DNA of 64,000 bases from the NCBI GenBank assembly GCA_020354125.1, contig CP070643.1, positions 1,090,082 through 1,154,081 on the forward strand. Reading direction: 5' to 3'. Shown here piece after piece: positions 55,899 to 64,000 of this stretch (position 1 is its first letter; every line of letters begins with the position of its first letter). Below the pieces are notes generated by a model. It did no database searches, was not told the DNA's origin, and was given only the letters and a program-made list of their open reading frames with translations. The position numbers and the translations under genes were made by a program. The stretch is from Betaproteobacteria bacterium. Lineage in GTDB: Bacteria; Pseudomonadota; Gammaproteobacteria; Burkholderiales; Eutrophovitaceae.

Positions 55899-56951
55899 TC
55901 AACAAATTCGCGGCAGCTGTTCTCCGCTGAGCATATCAATCGATCGCGCAACGCCGAGCGATCCGACACAGGATACCCTCCCCGCCGGACCATCTTCCAC
56001 TACGCCGATAACTGCAGCATTACCGGATACGGGGTAACGGTGCAAAACCGGGACCGCGCGTTCAACATCCTCGGGCGCGACAAAAACGACAAAGCGCCCT
56101 TCATTCGCAACATGAAACGGATCAAGACCAAGCAGTTCGCACGCCGCGGTAACATCGTCGGGAACCGGGACCGCCTTTTCCTGCAGCACAATCGATACGC
56201 CGGCTGTCTCGGCAATTTCAACAACCGCACTGGCCAGTCCGCCGCGTGTCAGGTCACGCAGGCAACGCACGTTGATGCCACTGTTCAGAAGCGCTAGCAC
56301 CGGTTCCGACAGAGGCGCGCAATCGCTGGCGATCGGCGTCTCGAAACCGAGTTTCTCGCGCGCCGCCATTACCGCGATACCGTGCCTGCCGATATCGCCA
56401 CTGACGATGATAACGTCTCCTTGACGTACACGCTCGGGTCCGACCGGCTGCCGCGCGACGATGCGGCCAACACCGGTGGTGCTGATATAGATGCCGTCGC
56501 CCTTGCCCCGCTCGACGACTTTGGTGTCACCCGTTACCAGTTGCACGCCCGTTTCATCGGCAGCACTGCGCATGGATAATGCGATCCGCCGTAATGACGC
56601 GATCGGGAAGCCCTCCTCCAGAATCATTGCGACGCTGAACCACTGCGCACGCGCGCCACACATGGCGAGGTCGTTGACGGTGCCGTTGACCGCCAACGTG
56701 CCAATATCGCCACCAGGAAAAAACAGCGGTCGCACAACGTACGAATCGGTTGTAAAAGCAACGGGAGCGTCGACATCGAGCGCCGCACCGTCGTGGCGAC
56801 GTTGTAATTGTTCATTGTCGAAAATCGGCCGAATAATGTTTTGCAGCAAGCGGTCCATCATGCGCCCGCCACCGCCGTGGGCAAGCTGTATTGTTTCCGT
56901 GTCCGATTCCGGCAACGGACACACAAGACCGGCAACAGTGTTTTCTGTCAT
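55899..56951 (-). CDS. hypE: Hydrogenase maturation protein HypE
   Basis: A 350-residue PurM-like enzyme that dehydrates the carbamoyl group on its C-terminal Cys to make cyanide for the NiFe site. The C-terminus PRIC and the AIRS-like motifs (LAHGGGGRMM, GDIGRHG, LKSGINVRCLRDLTRGG-like) are intact. ATG at 56951 (TGATG overlap with hypD stop). Confidence 0.95.
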   Translation of the reverse strand: MTENTVAGLVCPLPESDTETIQLAHGGGGRMMDRLLQNIIRPIFDNEQLQRRHDGAALDVDAPVAFTTDSYVVRPLFFPGGDIGTLAVNGTVNDLAMCGARAQWFSVAMILEEGFPIASLRRIALSMRSAADETGVQLVTGDTKVVERGKGDGIYISTTGVGRIVARQPVGPERVRQGDVIIVSGDIGRHGIAVMAAREKLGFETPIASDCAPLSEPVLALLNSGINVRCLRDLTRGGLASAVVEIAETAGVSIVLQEKAVPVPDDVTAACELLGLDPFHVANEGRFVVFVAPEDVERAVPVLHRYPVSGNAAVIGVVEDGPAGRVSCVGSLGVARSIDMLSGEQLPRIC

Positions 56952-58063
56952 CACTCGCTTTCAGTAACGGCTTGCCGCTGGTGGATGCGATAGCGGTAGT
57001 AGGCGGCACATGCGCCCTCGGATGAAATCATGGTTACACCGAGAGGATGGTCCGGCGTGCATTGCTTTCCGAACGCCGGGCAGTCGGTCGGCTTGCGTTC
57101 GCCGCGGAGCACAAGCCCACTCATGCATTCGCCTCTTGTTTCTTGCTTCGCCGTGACCGATCCGAAACGACGTTCCGCGTCGAGATCGGCATACGCCGCG
57201 GACAAGCCTAGCCCGCTGTCAGGAATCTCACCCATGCCTCGCCAGAATCGCGGCGTCACCTGGAACACTTCGTCCATTGCCGCTTGCGCAACAGCATTGC
57301 CCCCGCGGCGCACTGCACGACTGTACTGGTTCTCTACTTCTGCGCGGCCTTGCTCGAGCTGCACGATGCAACGGTAGATGCCTTCAAGGATATCGAGCGG
57401 TTCGAAGCCGGTGACCACAATTGGCACTTGCCAGCGCTCGGCGATCGGCCGGTAGGCCTGATAACCCATAACCGTGCACACGTGGCCGGCTGCAAGAAAG
57501 CCCTGGACGTGATTGTCGGGTGCCGCAAGTAAGGCAGTGATTGCCGGTGGCACCAGAACCTGGGAAACCAACATGGAGAAGTTGCCCAAGCCCTCACGTC
57601 GTGCCTGGATAGCTGCCGTTGCGTTGGCAGGCGCTGTCGTTTCGAAGCCAACGGCGAAGAACACCACCTCGCGTTGCGGTTCGGCCCGCGCCACTTCAAG
57701 TACCTCGGTTGGCGAATAGACGATGCGTACGTCAGCGCCACGTGACCTTGCTGTAGACAAGCTGCCTTGGGTGCCCGGCACACGCACCATGTCGCCGAAA
57801 GTGCACAAGATGACCTCTGGGCGCGAGGCGATTTCGATCGCTTTATCGACGTAGCTGACAGGCGTTACGCACACCGGACAACCCGGCCCATGCAACAGCG
57901 TGATCGTGTCTGGCAACAGTTGATCGATTCCGAAGCGTACGATCGAGTGCGTCTGACCGCCACAAACTTCCATTAGCGTCCATCGGCGCGTAACCGTTCG
58001 GGCAATCGCCTCAACCATGCGTCGGGCTGCTTCTGCGTCGCGGTACTCATCGCGGAACTTCAA
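56951..58063 (-). CDS. hypD: Hydrogenase maturation protein HypD
   Basis: A 370-residue 4Fe-4S protein, the scaffold for the Fe(CN)2CO group. Family motifs [33 protein letters not shown] and a C-terminal Cys-containing region are present. The start is TTG in a TTGA overlap with the hypC stop; the N-terminal sequence MKFRDEYRD fits the family, supporting this unusual start codon. Confidence 0.95.
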   Translation of the reverse strand: MKFRDEYRDAEAARRMVEAIARTVTRRWTLMEVCGGQTHSIVRFGIDQLLPDTITLLHGPGCPVCVTPVSYVDKAIEIASRPEVILCTFGDMVRVPGTQGSLSTARSRGADVRIVYSPTEVLEVARAEPQREVVFFAVGFETTAPANATAAIQARREGLGNFSMLVSQVLVPPAITALLAAPDNHVQGFLAAGHVCTVMGYQAYRPIAERWQVPIVVTGFEPLDILEGIYRCIVQLEQGRAEVENQYSRAVRRGGNAVAQAAMDEVFQVTPRFWRGMGEIPDSGLGLSAAYADLDAERRFGSVTAKQETRGECMSGLVLRGERKPTDCPAFGKQCTPDHPLGVTMISSEGACAAYYRYRIHQRQAVTESE

Positions 58064-58314
58064 GTTGCCACTCCTTGCGTGCCTGCTGCTTCGTCGATCT
58101 GTTGCAGCAGTTCAAACACACGTGCCGCTTCCTGGTCGTCGATCACAGCGATGGCAAAGCCGACATGCACAAGAACGTAGTCGCCTGCCTTGGCCTCGGG
58201 CACATAGATCAGGTTGATCTCCTTGATCACACCACCGAAGTCGACGCGCCCCATCCTGGTCAGAGCATCATCTCCGGTAGTACTGAGTACGAGTCCCGGA
58301 ACCGCTAGGCACAT
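58060..58314 (-). CDS. hypC: Hydrogenase maturation chaperone HypC
   Basis: An 84-residue chaperone beginning MCLAVPG, with the essential Cys2. It carries iron-ligand intermediates from HypD to the large subunit. An AGGAG ribosome site precedes the ATG at 58314, so the extra upstream codons are not used. It overlaps the hypF end by ten bases. Confidence 0.95.
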   Translation of the reverse strand: MCLAVPGLVLSTTGDDALTRMGRVDFGGVIKEINLIYVPEAKAGDYVLVHVGFAIAVIDDQEAARVFELLQQIDEAAGTQGVAT

Positions 58315-60704
58315 GGTGTTTGCTCCTCTTGTTTTGATCGAGCGGATTCGGACCGTGCGGACCACGCAGCCCACGCAGCCTGGCCCAGTGCGATGCCACC
58401 ATCGTTGGGTGGAACACGCTGGTGCCAGAACGGCTCACAGCCAACCGCGCGCAACGCCGCAACCGTCTTCTCGGTTAACAGGATGTTCTGGAAACAGCCA
58501 CCGGTCAACACAACGCGGAACGCGTCGAGTCTTTTCGAAACCGCGGCAATCGCGCTCGCCAACGCGCTGTGCAGTGATGCCGAGACTGCACCGGCAGGCT
58601 GGCCCGCCCGAAGTTCGGTAATCGCCTCGGTCAAGGCAGGTTGCCAATCAACCTGCAAACAACCGTCAGTCCCCTCGCGCAGCGGCATACGATAACCAGC
58701 ACCATGTACACGGTGATCCGCACACCACTCAAGTGCAGCGGCGGCCTGCCCTTCATAACTCGACCGTTGGTGCAGCCCACATAATGCTGCAAAGGCGTCG
58801 AACAGGCGCCCGGCGCTGGTCGTCACTGGCGAGTTAATGCCTTGAACCAGCATTCGGTGCAACACGGCACGGCGCGCTGAGGTATAGCAATCGATCGGCG
58901 CCAGATCGGTCATCTGCAGGGCCGCTTCGCCATAGGCGGCAAACAACAGCCCGAGTGCGGCGCGTGCAGGTTCGCGCCCCGCCGCTTCGCCACCGGGCAG
59001 GCGGAACGGGCGCAGATGGGCAACGCGTCGCCAACCCGCATCGTCAATCGCCAGGAACTCGCCACCCCAGATCGTGCCGTCACTGCCATAGCCAACACCA
59101 TCCCAGGCAACGCCGAGCACTGGCGCTGCAAGCCCATGCTCAGCCATGCAGGCCACGACATGTGCGAGGTGGTGCTGGACTGTAACCACGGGTAACCCCG
59201 ATAACTCTGCCGCTTGGCTGGAGGCATAGTCGGGATGTAAATCGCGCGCTGCGACACGCGGCTGAACCGAGAACAGCTGTAACAAATCGCTACGCGCAGC
59301 CGCATAACCGTCGCGCGCGGAAACTGTCTCCAGATCGCCAAGGTGGTGACTCAGTACCGTTCCAGCGCCGCAGGTAAGCGCGATGGTCGCCTTGAGATGA
59401 CCACCAAAGGTTAGTATGCCGCCGGTCAGTGTAGTTTTTGTGACCGGAGCCGGCGCGTAACCGCGTGCGCGCCGCAGCATTTGAGGTTCATCCAGCACCA
59501 CCTGCGCAACGGAATCGTCAAGCGCGCGAACGATTGGCCGGTCGTGCACGAGGAACAAGTCGGCGACACCCGCGAGCCGCGTCAGCGCTTCCAATTCGTT
59601 GGCAACAATCGGTTCATCGCTCATATTGGCGCTGGTGACAACAATCGGCATGGCCAGTTCGTGCAGCAGCAGGTGATGTAGTGGCGAGTACGGCAGCATC
59701 GCCCCGAGACGTGCGTTACCTGCGGTGACTGCTGGCGCGATTGCGCTAATACTTATTTGAACCGATGTACTTTTTTGAACCGATCCGCGTTTCTCCAGCG
59801 ACACACGTTTCTGTAGCAATACGATTGGCCGCGCCGGCTCGCACAGCAGTGCCGCTTCCGCGACACTGACCTGGCAGCAGGAACCCACATCGGCAAGCGT
59901 CGGAAACATCACAGCGAACGGCTTCTCCTCGCGACCTTTGGCTAAACGCAATCGGCTAACGGCAGCTTCGTTGCCGGCCTCGACCATCAAATGAAAACCG
60001 CCGATGCCTTTGACTGCAACAATACGGCCTTCGCGCAGAGCCGCAACAGCAGCGAGCAATGCCTCATCATCATCTGCCTGTACTGTTCCGGCTTGATCCC
60101 AAAGCGCAAGCCGTGGGCCGCATTCAGGACACGCGTTTGGTTCTGCATGAAAACGCCGGTCTGCCGGGTCGTGATACTCGCTGTTGCAGGCAGCGCACAT
60201 CTGGAAGCGACGCATGGTCGTGCGTGCCCGATCGTACGGCAAGCTTTCGATGATGCTGTAGCGCGGACCGCAATGCGTGCAATTGATGAATGGATAGCGG
60301 TAGCGTCTGTCTGCCGCATCAAACAACTCGCTAAGGCAGTCATCGCAAGTGGCGAGGTCCGGTGAGACTTGTGTGCTACGCCTGCCCGCCGTCTCGCTAT
60401 GTCGCACCACAAAGCCGACTTCACCAAGCGGCGCTAACTCCTGCACTTTGACACTGGTTACCATAGCGTGCGCCGGCGATTCAGTGTCAATCAACCGCAG
60501 CAGTTCTCCGAGTCGCTCGGCCGATCCTTCAGCTTCGATAATCACGCCCTCCGGCGAGTTCGCAACCCAGCCGGCAAGCCCAAGCACCACTGCCTGACGA
60601 TATACGAAGGGTCGAAAACCCACGCCTTGCACAGTGCCGCGCAATAACATGCGCCTGCGTTTGCGTTGCGTTGCCACCCCGGGAACGGCCACCGCCAGAG
60701 TCAT
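58305..60704 (-). CDS. hypF: Carbamoyltransferase HypF
   Basis: A 799-residue enzyme making the cyanide precursor from carbamoyl phosphate. Domains in order: acylphosphatase (GTVQGVGFRPFVYR), two zinc fingers (CDDC...CTHC and CAAC...CPEC, about 115-190), a YrdC domain (about 200-380), and a Kae1-like carbamoyltransferase domain with VQHHLAHVVACMAEH and GVAWDGVGYGSDG. It has an internal Lys/Gln-rich repeat-like stretch around residues 300-320 (RVSLEKRGSVQKSTSVQ), not typical of the family. Confidence 0.95.
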   Translation of the reverse strand: MTLAVAVPGVATQRKRRRMLLRGTVQGVGFRPFVYRQAVVLGLAGWVANSPEGVIIEAEGSAERLGELLRLIDTESPAHAMVTSVKVQELAPLGEVGFVVRHSETAGRRSTQVSPDLATCDDCLSELFDAADRRYRYPFINCTHCGPRYSIIESLPYDRARTTMRRFQMCAACNSEYHDPADRRFHAEPNACPECGPRLALWDQAGTVQADDDEALLAAVAALREGRIVAVKGIGGFHLMVEAGNEAAVSRLRLAKGREEKPFAVMFPTLADVGSCCQVSVAEAALLCEPARPIVLLQKRVSLEKRGSVQKSTSVQISISAIAPAVTAGNARLGAMLPYSPLHHLLLHELAMPIVVTSANMSDEPIVANELEALTRLAGVADLFLVHDRPIVRALDDSVAQVVLDEPQMLRRARGYAPAPVTKTTLTGGILTFGGHLKATIALTCGAGTVLSHHLGDLETVSARDGYAAARSDLLQLFSVQPRVAARDLHPDYASSQAAELSGLPVVTVQHHLAHVVACMAEHGLAAPVLGVAWDGVGYGSDGTIWGGEFLAIDDAGWRRVAHLRPFRLPGGEAAGREPARAALGLLFAAYGEAALQMTDLAPIDCYTSARRAVLHRMLVQGINSPVTTSAGRLFDAFAALCGLHQRSSYEGQAAAALEWCADHRVHGAGYRMPLREGTDGCLQVDWQPALTEAITELRAGQPAGAVSASLHSALASAIAAVSKRLDAFRVVLTGGCFQNILLTEKTVAALRAVGCEPFWHQRVPPNDGGIALGQAAWAAWSARSESARSKQEEQTPCA

Positions 60705-60708
60705 CGCT

Positions 60709-60852
60709 TCAGTTCTCGACTTCGACGCTTTCGGGCCGGATCAACTCGGCGTCGGCGTGGCGTATACGTATATCGGTGGACAGGGGGATCTCCAGCTGGC
60801 CCCCTTCGGCAATTGTTCCGCCTGCAGCACGTGAAAATGAGCGAGGCTTCAT
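60709..60852 (-). CDS. Overlooked 47-residue protein between hydrogenase protease and hypF
   Basis: A 47-codon frame with ATG at 60852 overlapping the protease stop (ATGA) and a stop four bases before the hypF ATG. The peptide begins MKPRSFSRAAGGTIAEGG and ends RPESVEVEN; it is charged and has no Cys. The tight fit on both sides, without any gap for another gene, argues that it is translated. I do not recognise a family; it is too short for usual gene finders. Alternatives: a leader-like frame or chance. Confidence 0.5.
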   Translation of the reverse strand: MKPRSFSRAAGGTIAEGGQLEIPLSTDIRIRHADAELIRPESVEVEN

Positions 60853-61340
60853 GCATCGCATCGCTCCCTGGCCGTTAGTTGTTGAAACTCGATACGCACC
60901 TGCGCTGCAACTTCGGGCACCGCCGCCGCGACCGGTGCGCTAACTGGTTCGCCTGTGTCGAAGCGCTTTCCCTCTATCGCATAAACGAGGCACACCGCGG
61001 GCAGGTCACCGAGCGCGCGGGCAAGCTCGATCGCATCGGCAACACCGACGCCGTGCGTTGATACAGCAAACAGTTCTCGCGGCAAAGGCTCGTCAACAAC
61101 ATCAAAGCGCTGCGCCGTTCCGGCCGCTGCGCCAGAGCTACAAGCATCTATCAGGATGGCTGCATCAGCGCGCTGCAACTGGCCGACGATATCTGTGGCT
61201 TCGCCGGAGAGTTGCAGAACTTCAATGTCTTCAGGAAGATCGCCAGCCAGAGCCTGCACCACCATTCGTCCAGCGCCGTCGTCGCCGCGATCCGGGTTAC
61301 CTACCCCAATCAAGATCTGGCGTCGCCGGTTTGCTGGCAC
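60849..61340 (-). CDS. NiFe hydrogenase maturation protease
   Basis: A 163-residue HybD/HoxW-type endopeptidase that removes the C-terminal tail of the large subunit after metal insertion. GVGNPDRGDDGAG at the N-terminus holds the conserved GNxxxxDDG pattern, and SGEATDIVG, DACSSG and STHGVGVADAI hold the other ligand and substrate residues. I preferred GTG at 61340: GGAG lies eight bases upstream and it follows the large-subunit stop. A TTG at 61358 has no ribosome site. Confidence 0.9.
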   Translation of the reverse strand: MPANRRRQILIGVGNPDRGDDGAGRMVVQALAGDLPEDIEVLQLSGEATDIVGQLQRADAAILIDACSSGAAAGTAQRFDVVDEPLPRELFAVSTHGVGVADAIELARALGDLPAVCLVYAIEGKRFDTGEPVSAPVAAAVPEVAAQVRIEFQQLTARERCDA

Positions 61341-61344
61341 CGTC

Positions 61345-62634
61345 TCAACTCCGGTCAATGTTCATGCGCAGGAAATGGGTTGCGCACGAGATACAAGGAT
61401 CGTAATTGCGCACCGTCTGTTCACAGCGGTGCTGCAACGTTTCGTCATCGAGGTCGAGATAGCCACCGACAAAGCTGGCAAGATCATCTTCGATGCTCGC
61501 CTGGTTCTGTGAAGTGGGTGGCACTATCGATGCCTCGGCGATGGTCCCGTCCTCGGCCAGCACGTAACGGTGATAGAGGAGTCCGCGGGGCGCCTCGGTG
61601 GCGCCGAAACCTTTCGCCGCACGCGCCGTGACGGTAACTGCCGCGCGCTCGGGCTCGACATAAGCATCGATAATCCTGAGCGCTTCGTCGCAGGCGTAGA
61701 GCACCTCGACCGCGCGCACGATGATGCTCTGGTAGGGATTGGTGCAAATCGACTCAAGACCGGCTTCGTGCGCGGCTTCCTGCGCCAGCGGTGACAAACG
61801 ATCGAAATTCAGGGCGTAGCGTGCCAGCGGACCGACAAGATAAGACTCGCCGCTGCGCAGCCGGGAGTGCAACGCCGTCGATCGCTCGACATGCAACTCC
61901 TCGAAATGTTGGTCGTATTGCGAAACCGGTATATCGAGCCCCCTGTTGGACACGATACGGCCTTCATTGAACGGGTATTCATGCGGATGCCGCAAGGCGA
62001 CAAAAGTGTAGTCGCGCTCACGCGGCGGAAAGTCAAAGCCGGCAACCCATTTGACCGTCTCCAAAGCCGCATCACGTGCCCACATCAGCTGTTCCTCGAT
62101 CCCCTCCAATTCGCGTCGACGCGGCGCCCGATAAAAGCCGCCGACCCGCACGTTGATCGGATGAATCTCGCGGCCGCCAATCAGTGACAGCAATTCGTTT
62201 CCAACTTTCTTCAGCGCGAGTCCGCGTCGCACCGCATGGCCATGGTCGCGCGCCATATCGATCACGCCGTCGTAACCGAGGAAATCCGGCGCATGCAACA
62301 TATAAATGTGCAGCGCATGCGACTCGATCCACTCGCCGCAGTAGAGCAGGCGGCGCAGTTCACGTAACGGTCCATCGACGGTGACGCCAAATGCGTCCTC
62401 CATCGCGTGCACCGTGCTCATCTGGTAGGCAACCGGACAAATACCGCAAATGCGCGCATTGATGTCAGGCGCTTCGTCATGGCTGCGGCCGCGCAATAGC
62501 GCTTCGAAGAACCGTGGTGGTTCGAATATGTTAAGTTCCGCCGATCGCACCACTCCGTCACGCACCACCACTTTGAACGCGCCTTCGCCCTCGACACGCG
62601 CCAGATAATCGACCTTGATGGTTCTACGAGCCAC
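61345..62634 (-). CDS. hydA: NiFe hydrogenase large subunit, group 3b-like (HydA)
   Basis: A 429-residue catalytic subunit. The NiFe-binding cysteines are RICGIC (C63, C66) and DPCISC (C414, C417) near the C-terminus. A short tail after CATH (FLRMNIDRS) is expected to be cut by the adjacent protease. All four ligands are Cys; no selenocysteine. The GTG at 62634 has a GGGG ribosome site and overlaps the small-subunit gene by 11 bases; the longer frame is not needed. Gene order gamma-delta-alpha places it in the bidirectional NAD(P)-linked sulfhydrogenase type, with a beta subunit expected upstream of the window. Confidence 0.93.
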   Translation of the reverse strand: MARRTIKVDYLARVEGEGAFKVVVRDGVVRSAELNIFEPPRFFEALLRGRSHDEAPDINARICGICPVAYQMSTVHAMEDAFGVTVDGPLRELRRLLYCGEWIESHALHIYMLHAPDFLGYDGVIDMARDHGHAVRRGLALKKVGNELLSLIGGREIHPINVRVGGFYRAPRRRELEGIEEQLMWARDAALETVKWVAGFDFPPRERDYTFVALRHPHEYPFNEGRIVSNRGLDIPVSQYDQHFEELHVERSTALHSRLRSGESYLVGPLARYALNFDRLSPLAQEAAHEAGLESICTNPYQSIIVRAVEVLYACDEALRIIDAYVEPERAAVTVTARAAKGFGATEAPRGLLYHRYVLAEDGTIAEASIVPPTSQNQASIEDDLASFVGGYLDLDDETLQHRCEQTVRNYDPCISCATHFLRMNIDRS

Positions 62635-63406
62635 GGCGTTGCCCCTGATTGCGAAATGCAGGCGCCTCGGCGTTGAAGCTGCGGTAGATGCGCTGAATCG
62701 CACTATCGTCCATGCCTAGTTGCCGCAGCCGGTCAGTCAGTGACGTGGCGTTTGGTGTTTCCATCGGTCCGTAGCAACCGTAACAACCACGGTTATAAGC
62801 CGGGCAGATTGCGCCGCAACCCGCCTGAGTGACCGGACCAAGGCACGGCGTGCCATGCGCCACCGTGACACAGACGTTGCTCGCCAGCTTGCACTCGACA
62901 CAGACACTGTGTCCCGGCGTGACCGGCCGCCGACCAGCGAGATAAGAGGAAATCACCTCGATTAACTGTCGCTTGCTGATCGGACAACCACGTAACTCGA
63001 AATCGACGTGAACGTGGTCGGCAATCGGCGTCGAAGTCGCCAGCGCGTCGATGAACTCCGGCCGGGCGTACACAACTGACATGAATTCGCGCACATCGGC
63101 GAAGTTGCGCAGTGCCTGGATGCCGCCGGCGGTAGCGCAGGCACCGATCGTCACCAGCGCCCGCGAACGTTGTCGCACTTCCAGAATGCGTGCCGCATCG
63201 GCTCGCGTTGTAATCGAGCCCTCAACCAAGGACAGGTCATAACGCCCTTTCACAGCACCGCGCGTGGCTTCCGGAAAGTAAGCAATGTCCAACGCTCCGG
63301 CAACTGCCAGCAGTTCGTCCTCGCAGTCGAGCAAACTGAGCTGACAACCGTCGCAGGAAGCAAACTTCCATACCGCCAGTCGCGGCTTGTTAATCTTCGC
63401 CGCCAC
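62624..63406 (-). CDS. hydD: NiFe hydrogenase small subunit, group 3b-like (HydD)
   Basis: A 260-residue iron-sulphur subunit. Proximal cluster ligands are [14 protein letters not shown] and LRGCPISK; a second Cys-rich part ([38 protein letters not shown]) holds the medial and distal clusters. No twin-arginine signal, so the enzyme is cytoplasmic. GTG at 63406, one base after the preceding stop, with GGAG upstream. It starts the chain to the active site in HydA. Confidence 0.92.
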   Translation of the reverse strand: MAAKINKPRLAVWKFASCDGCQLSLLDCEDELLAVAGALDIAYFPEATRGAVKGRYDLSLVEGSITTRADAARILEVRQRSRALVTIGACATAGGIQALRNFADVREFMSVVYARPEFIDALATSTPIADHVHVDFELRGCPISKRQLIEVISSYLAGRRPVTPGHSVCVECKLASNVCVTVAHGTPCLGPVTQAGCGAICPAYNRGCYGCYGPMETPNATSLTDRLRQLGMDDSAIQRIYRSFNAEAPAFRNQGQRRGS

Positions 63407-63407
63407 G

Positions 63408-64000
63408 TTAGATCTCCGGGATCGTGAGCATGTCTCTGACTCGATCAAAAGGCAGCACCGGGCCGTCACGACACACCAGCGTTGTGCCAAACTGGCAGTG
63501 CCCGCAAAGACCGACGGCGCATTTCATGTTGCGCTCCATGGAGATATAGATTGCCTCGTCTCTTACTCCGGCGTCCTGCAGCGCAGACACCGTGAAAGCC
63601 ATCATCAGTTCCGGACCACAGACTAGCGCGACGCTGTTCGCCGGATCGAAAGTAGTGCGTGGGATGAACGAGGTAACGACGCCGACGTTGCCTCGCCAAT
63701 CATCCGGGGCATGGTCGACCGTCACCTTGACATCCATATCCAGCTCGCCGCGCCAGCGTTGCAACTCGCGCCGGAACAGGATGTCGCCGGGGCTACGTGA
63801 ACCGTACAAGACCGCGACGCGGCCGTAGCGCTGCCGCTCAGCCAACAGGTGATAGATAGCAGGGCGTAAAGGTGCCAGACCGAGTCCGCCAGAGACGATG
63901 ACGACGTCGCGTTGCTGCGCCTCCTGCATCGGCCAGCCAGTGCCGAACGGTCCGCGCAGTCCAACGTAGTCACCAGACTGCAGCGTGGCAAGCGCTGTTG
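63408..64000 (-). CDS. hydG: Hydrogenase FAD/NAD(P)-binding gamma subunit (HydG-like), 5' end outside window
   Basis: The C-terminal part of a ferredoxin-NADP reductase-like subunit. The frame runs off the window edge (64000) with coding sequence upstream of the internal Met at 63929 ([16 protein letters not shown]), so the true start lies beyond. Visible motifs: [12 protein letters not shown] for the NAD(P) site, GPELMM, and the 2Fe-2S ligands in [12 protein letters not shown] plus a later Cys. It delivers electrons between HydD and NAD(P)H. Confidence 0.92.
   Translation of the reverse strand, partial: TALATLQSGDYVGLRGPFGTGWPMQEAQQRDVVIVSGGLGLAPLRPAIYHLLAERQRYGRVAVLYGSRSPGDILFRRELQRWRGELDMDVKVTVDHAPDDWRGNVGVVTSFIPRTTFDPANSVALVCGPELMMAFTVSALQDAGVRDEAIYISMERNMKCAVGLCGHCQFGTTLVCRDGPVLPFDRVRDMLTIPEI

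Noticed and set aside
61345..61347. Selenocysteine read-through at the hydrogenase large-subunit stop
   Set aside because: The metal-site positions are already Cys, and the stop lies just after the expected processing tail.

Overview
This window looks like a chromosomal segment of a free-living gammaproteobacterium with moderately high GC content. I infer this from gene content: a BamD-RluD-PgeF block, an rpsF-priB-rpsR-rplI operon, DinG, TypA, an FNR with the classical four cysteines, and a cbb3 oxidase. It is dense core and accessory metabolism. I see no rRNA, tRNA, CRISPR array, prophage or transposase gene. I do not assign a genus.

Layout. 1-3.7 kb: the tail of an unknown gene, a MITE-like repeat, then bamD (-), rluD and pgeF (+), and a ZIP metal transporter. 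3.8-7.9 kb: a polyhydroxyalkanoate locus, phaC, phaB and the regulator phaR, with an 860-bp gap that may encode a small minus-strand RNA. 8-15 kb: rimO, a DUF1232 protein, dinG (-), ilvE, tag, a cupin and two small membrane proteins. 15.3-20 kb: two paralogous GspG-like pseudopilins with unusual leaders, the second overlapping a large GGDEF-EAL protein. 20-24 kb (-): rmuC, mtfA, a secretin-N-domain protein and a DUF2238 protein, with overlapping stops and starts. 24-29.7 kb: typA, an FtsX-type permease with its ATPase (-), and the divergent esterase tesA.

29.7-32 kb: selD and mnmH, divergently arranged, for selenophosphate and tRNA selenouridine. 32-37 kb: an ArnD-like protein with an altered metal site, a Bcp peroxiredoxin, a PIN-PhoH ATPase and a FimV-like protein. 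37-40.3 kb (-): dnaB and the S6-PriB-S18-L9 operon. 40.5-55.9 kb: a microaerobic respiration region holding ccoNOQP, ccoG, fixH, an RND efflux pair, fnr, an intact hemN, and a tandem hemN paralog that has lost the first radical-SAM cysteine. FNR-type boxes lie upstream of ccoN, between fnr and the hemN paralog, and (weaker) upstream of hemN. 55.9-64 kb (-): a group 3b-like [NiFe]-hydrogenase (gamma, small and large subunits), its maturation protease, an overlooked 47-codon gene, and hypF, hypC, hypD and hypE in one tightly overlapping series.

How it fits together. The hydrogenase exchanges electrons between H2 and NAD(P), and the neighbouring high-affinity cbb3 oxidase serves low-oxygen respiration. 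FNR probably switches on the oxidase and the oxygen-independent haem step together. Stored PHA and the selenium-dependent tRNA modification complete a picture of a versatile microaerobic heterotroph or mixotroph. The items I would check first are the HemN paralog without a complete radical-SAM motif, the 47-residue protein in the hydrogenase operon, the pseudopilin/GGDEF-EAL module, the ArnD-like protein without its metal-site histidines, and the two-copy intergenic repeat.
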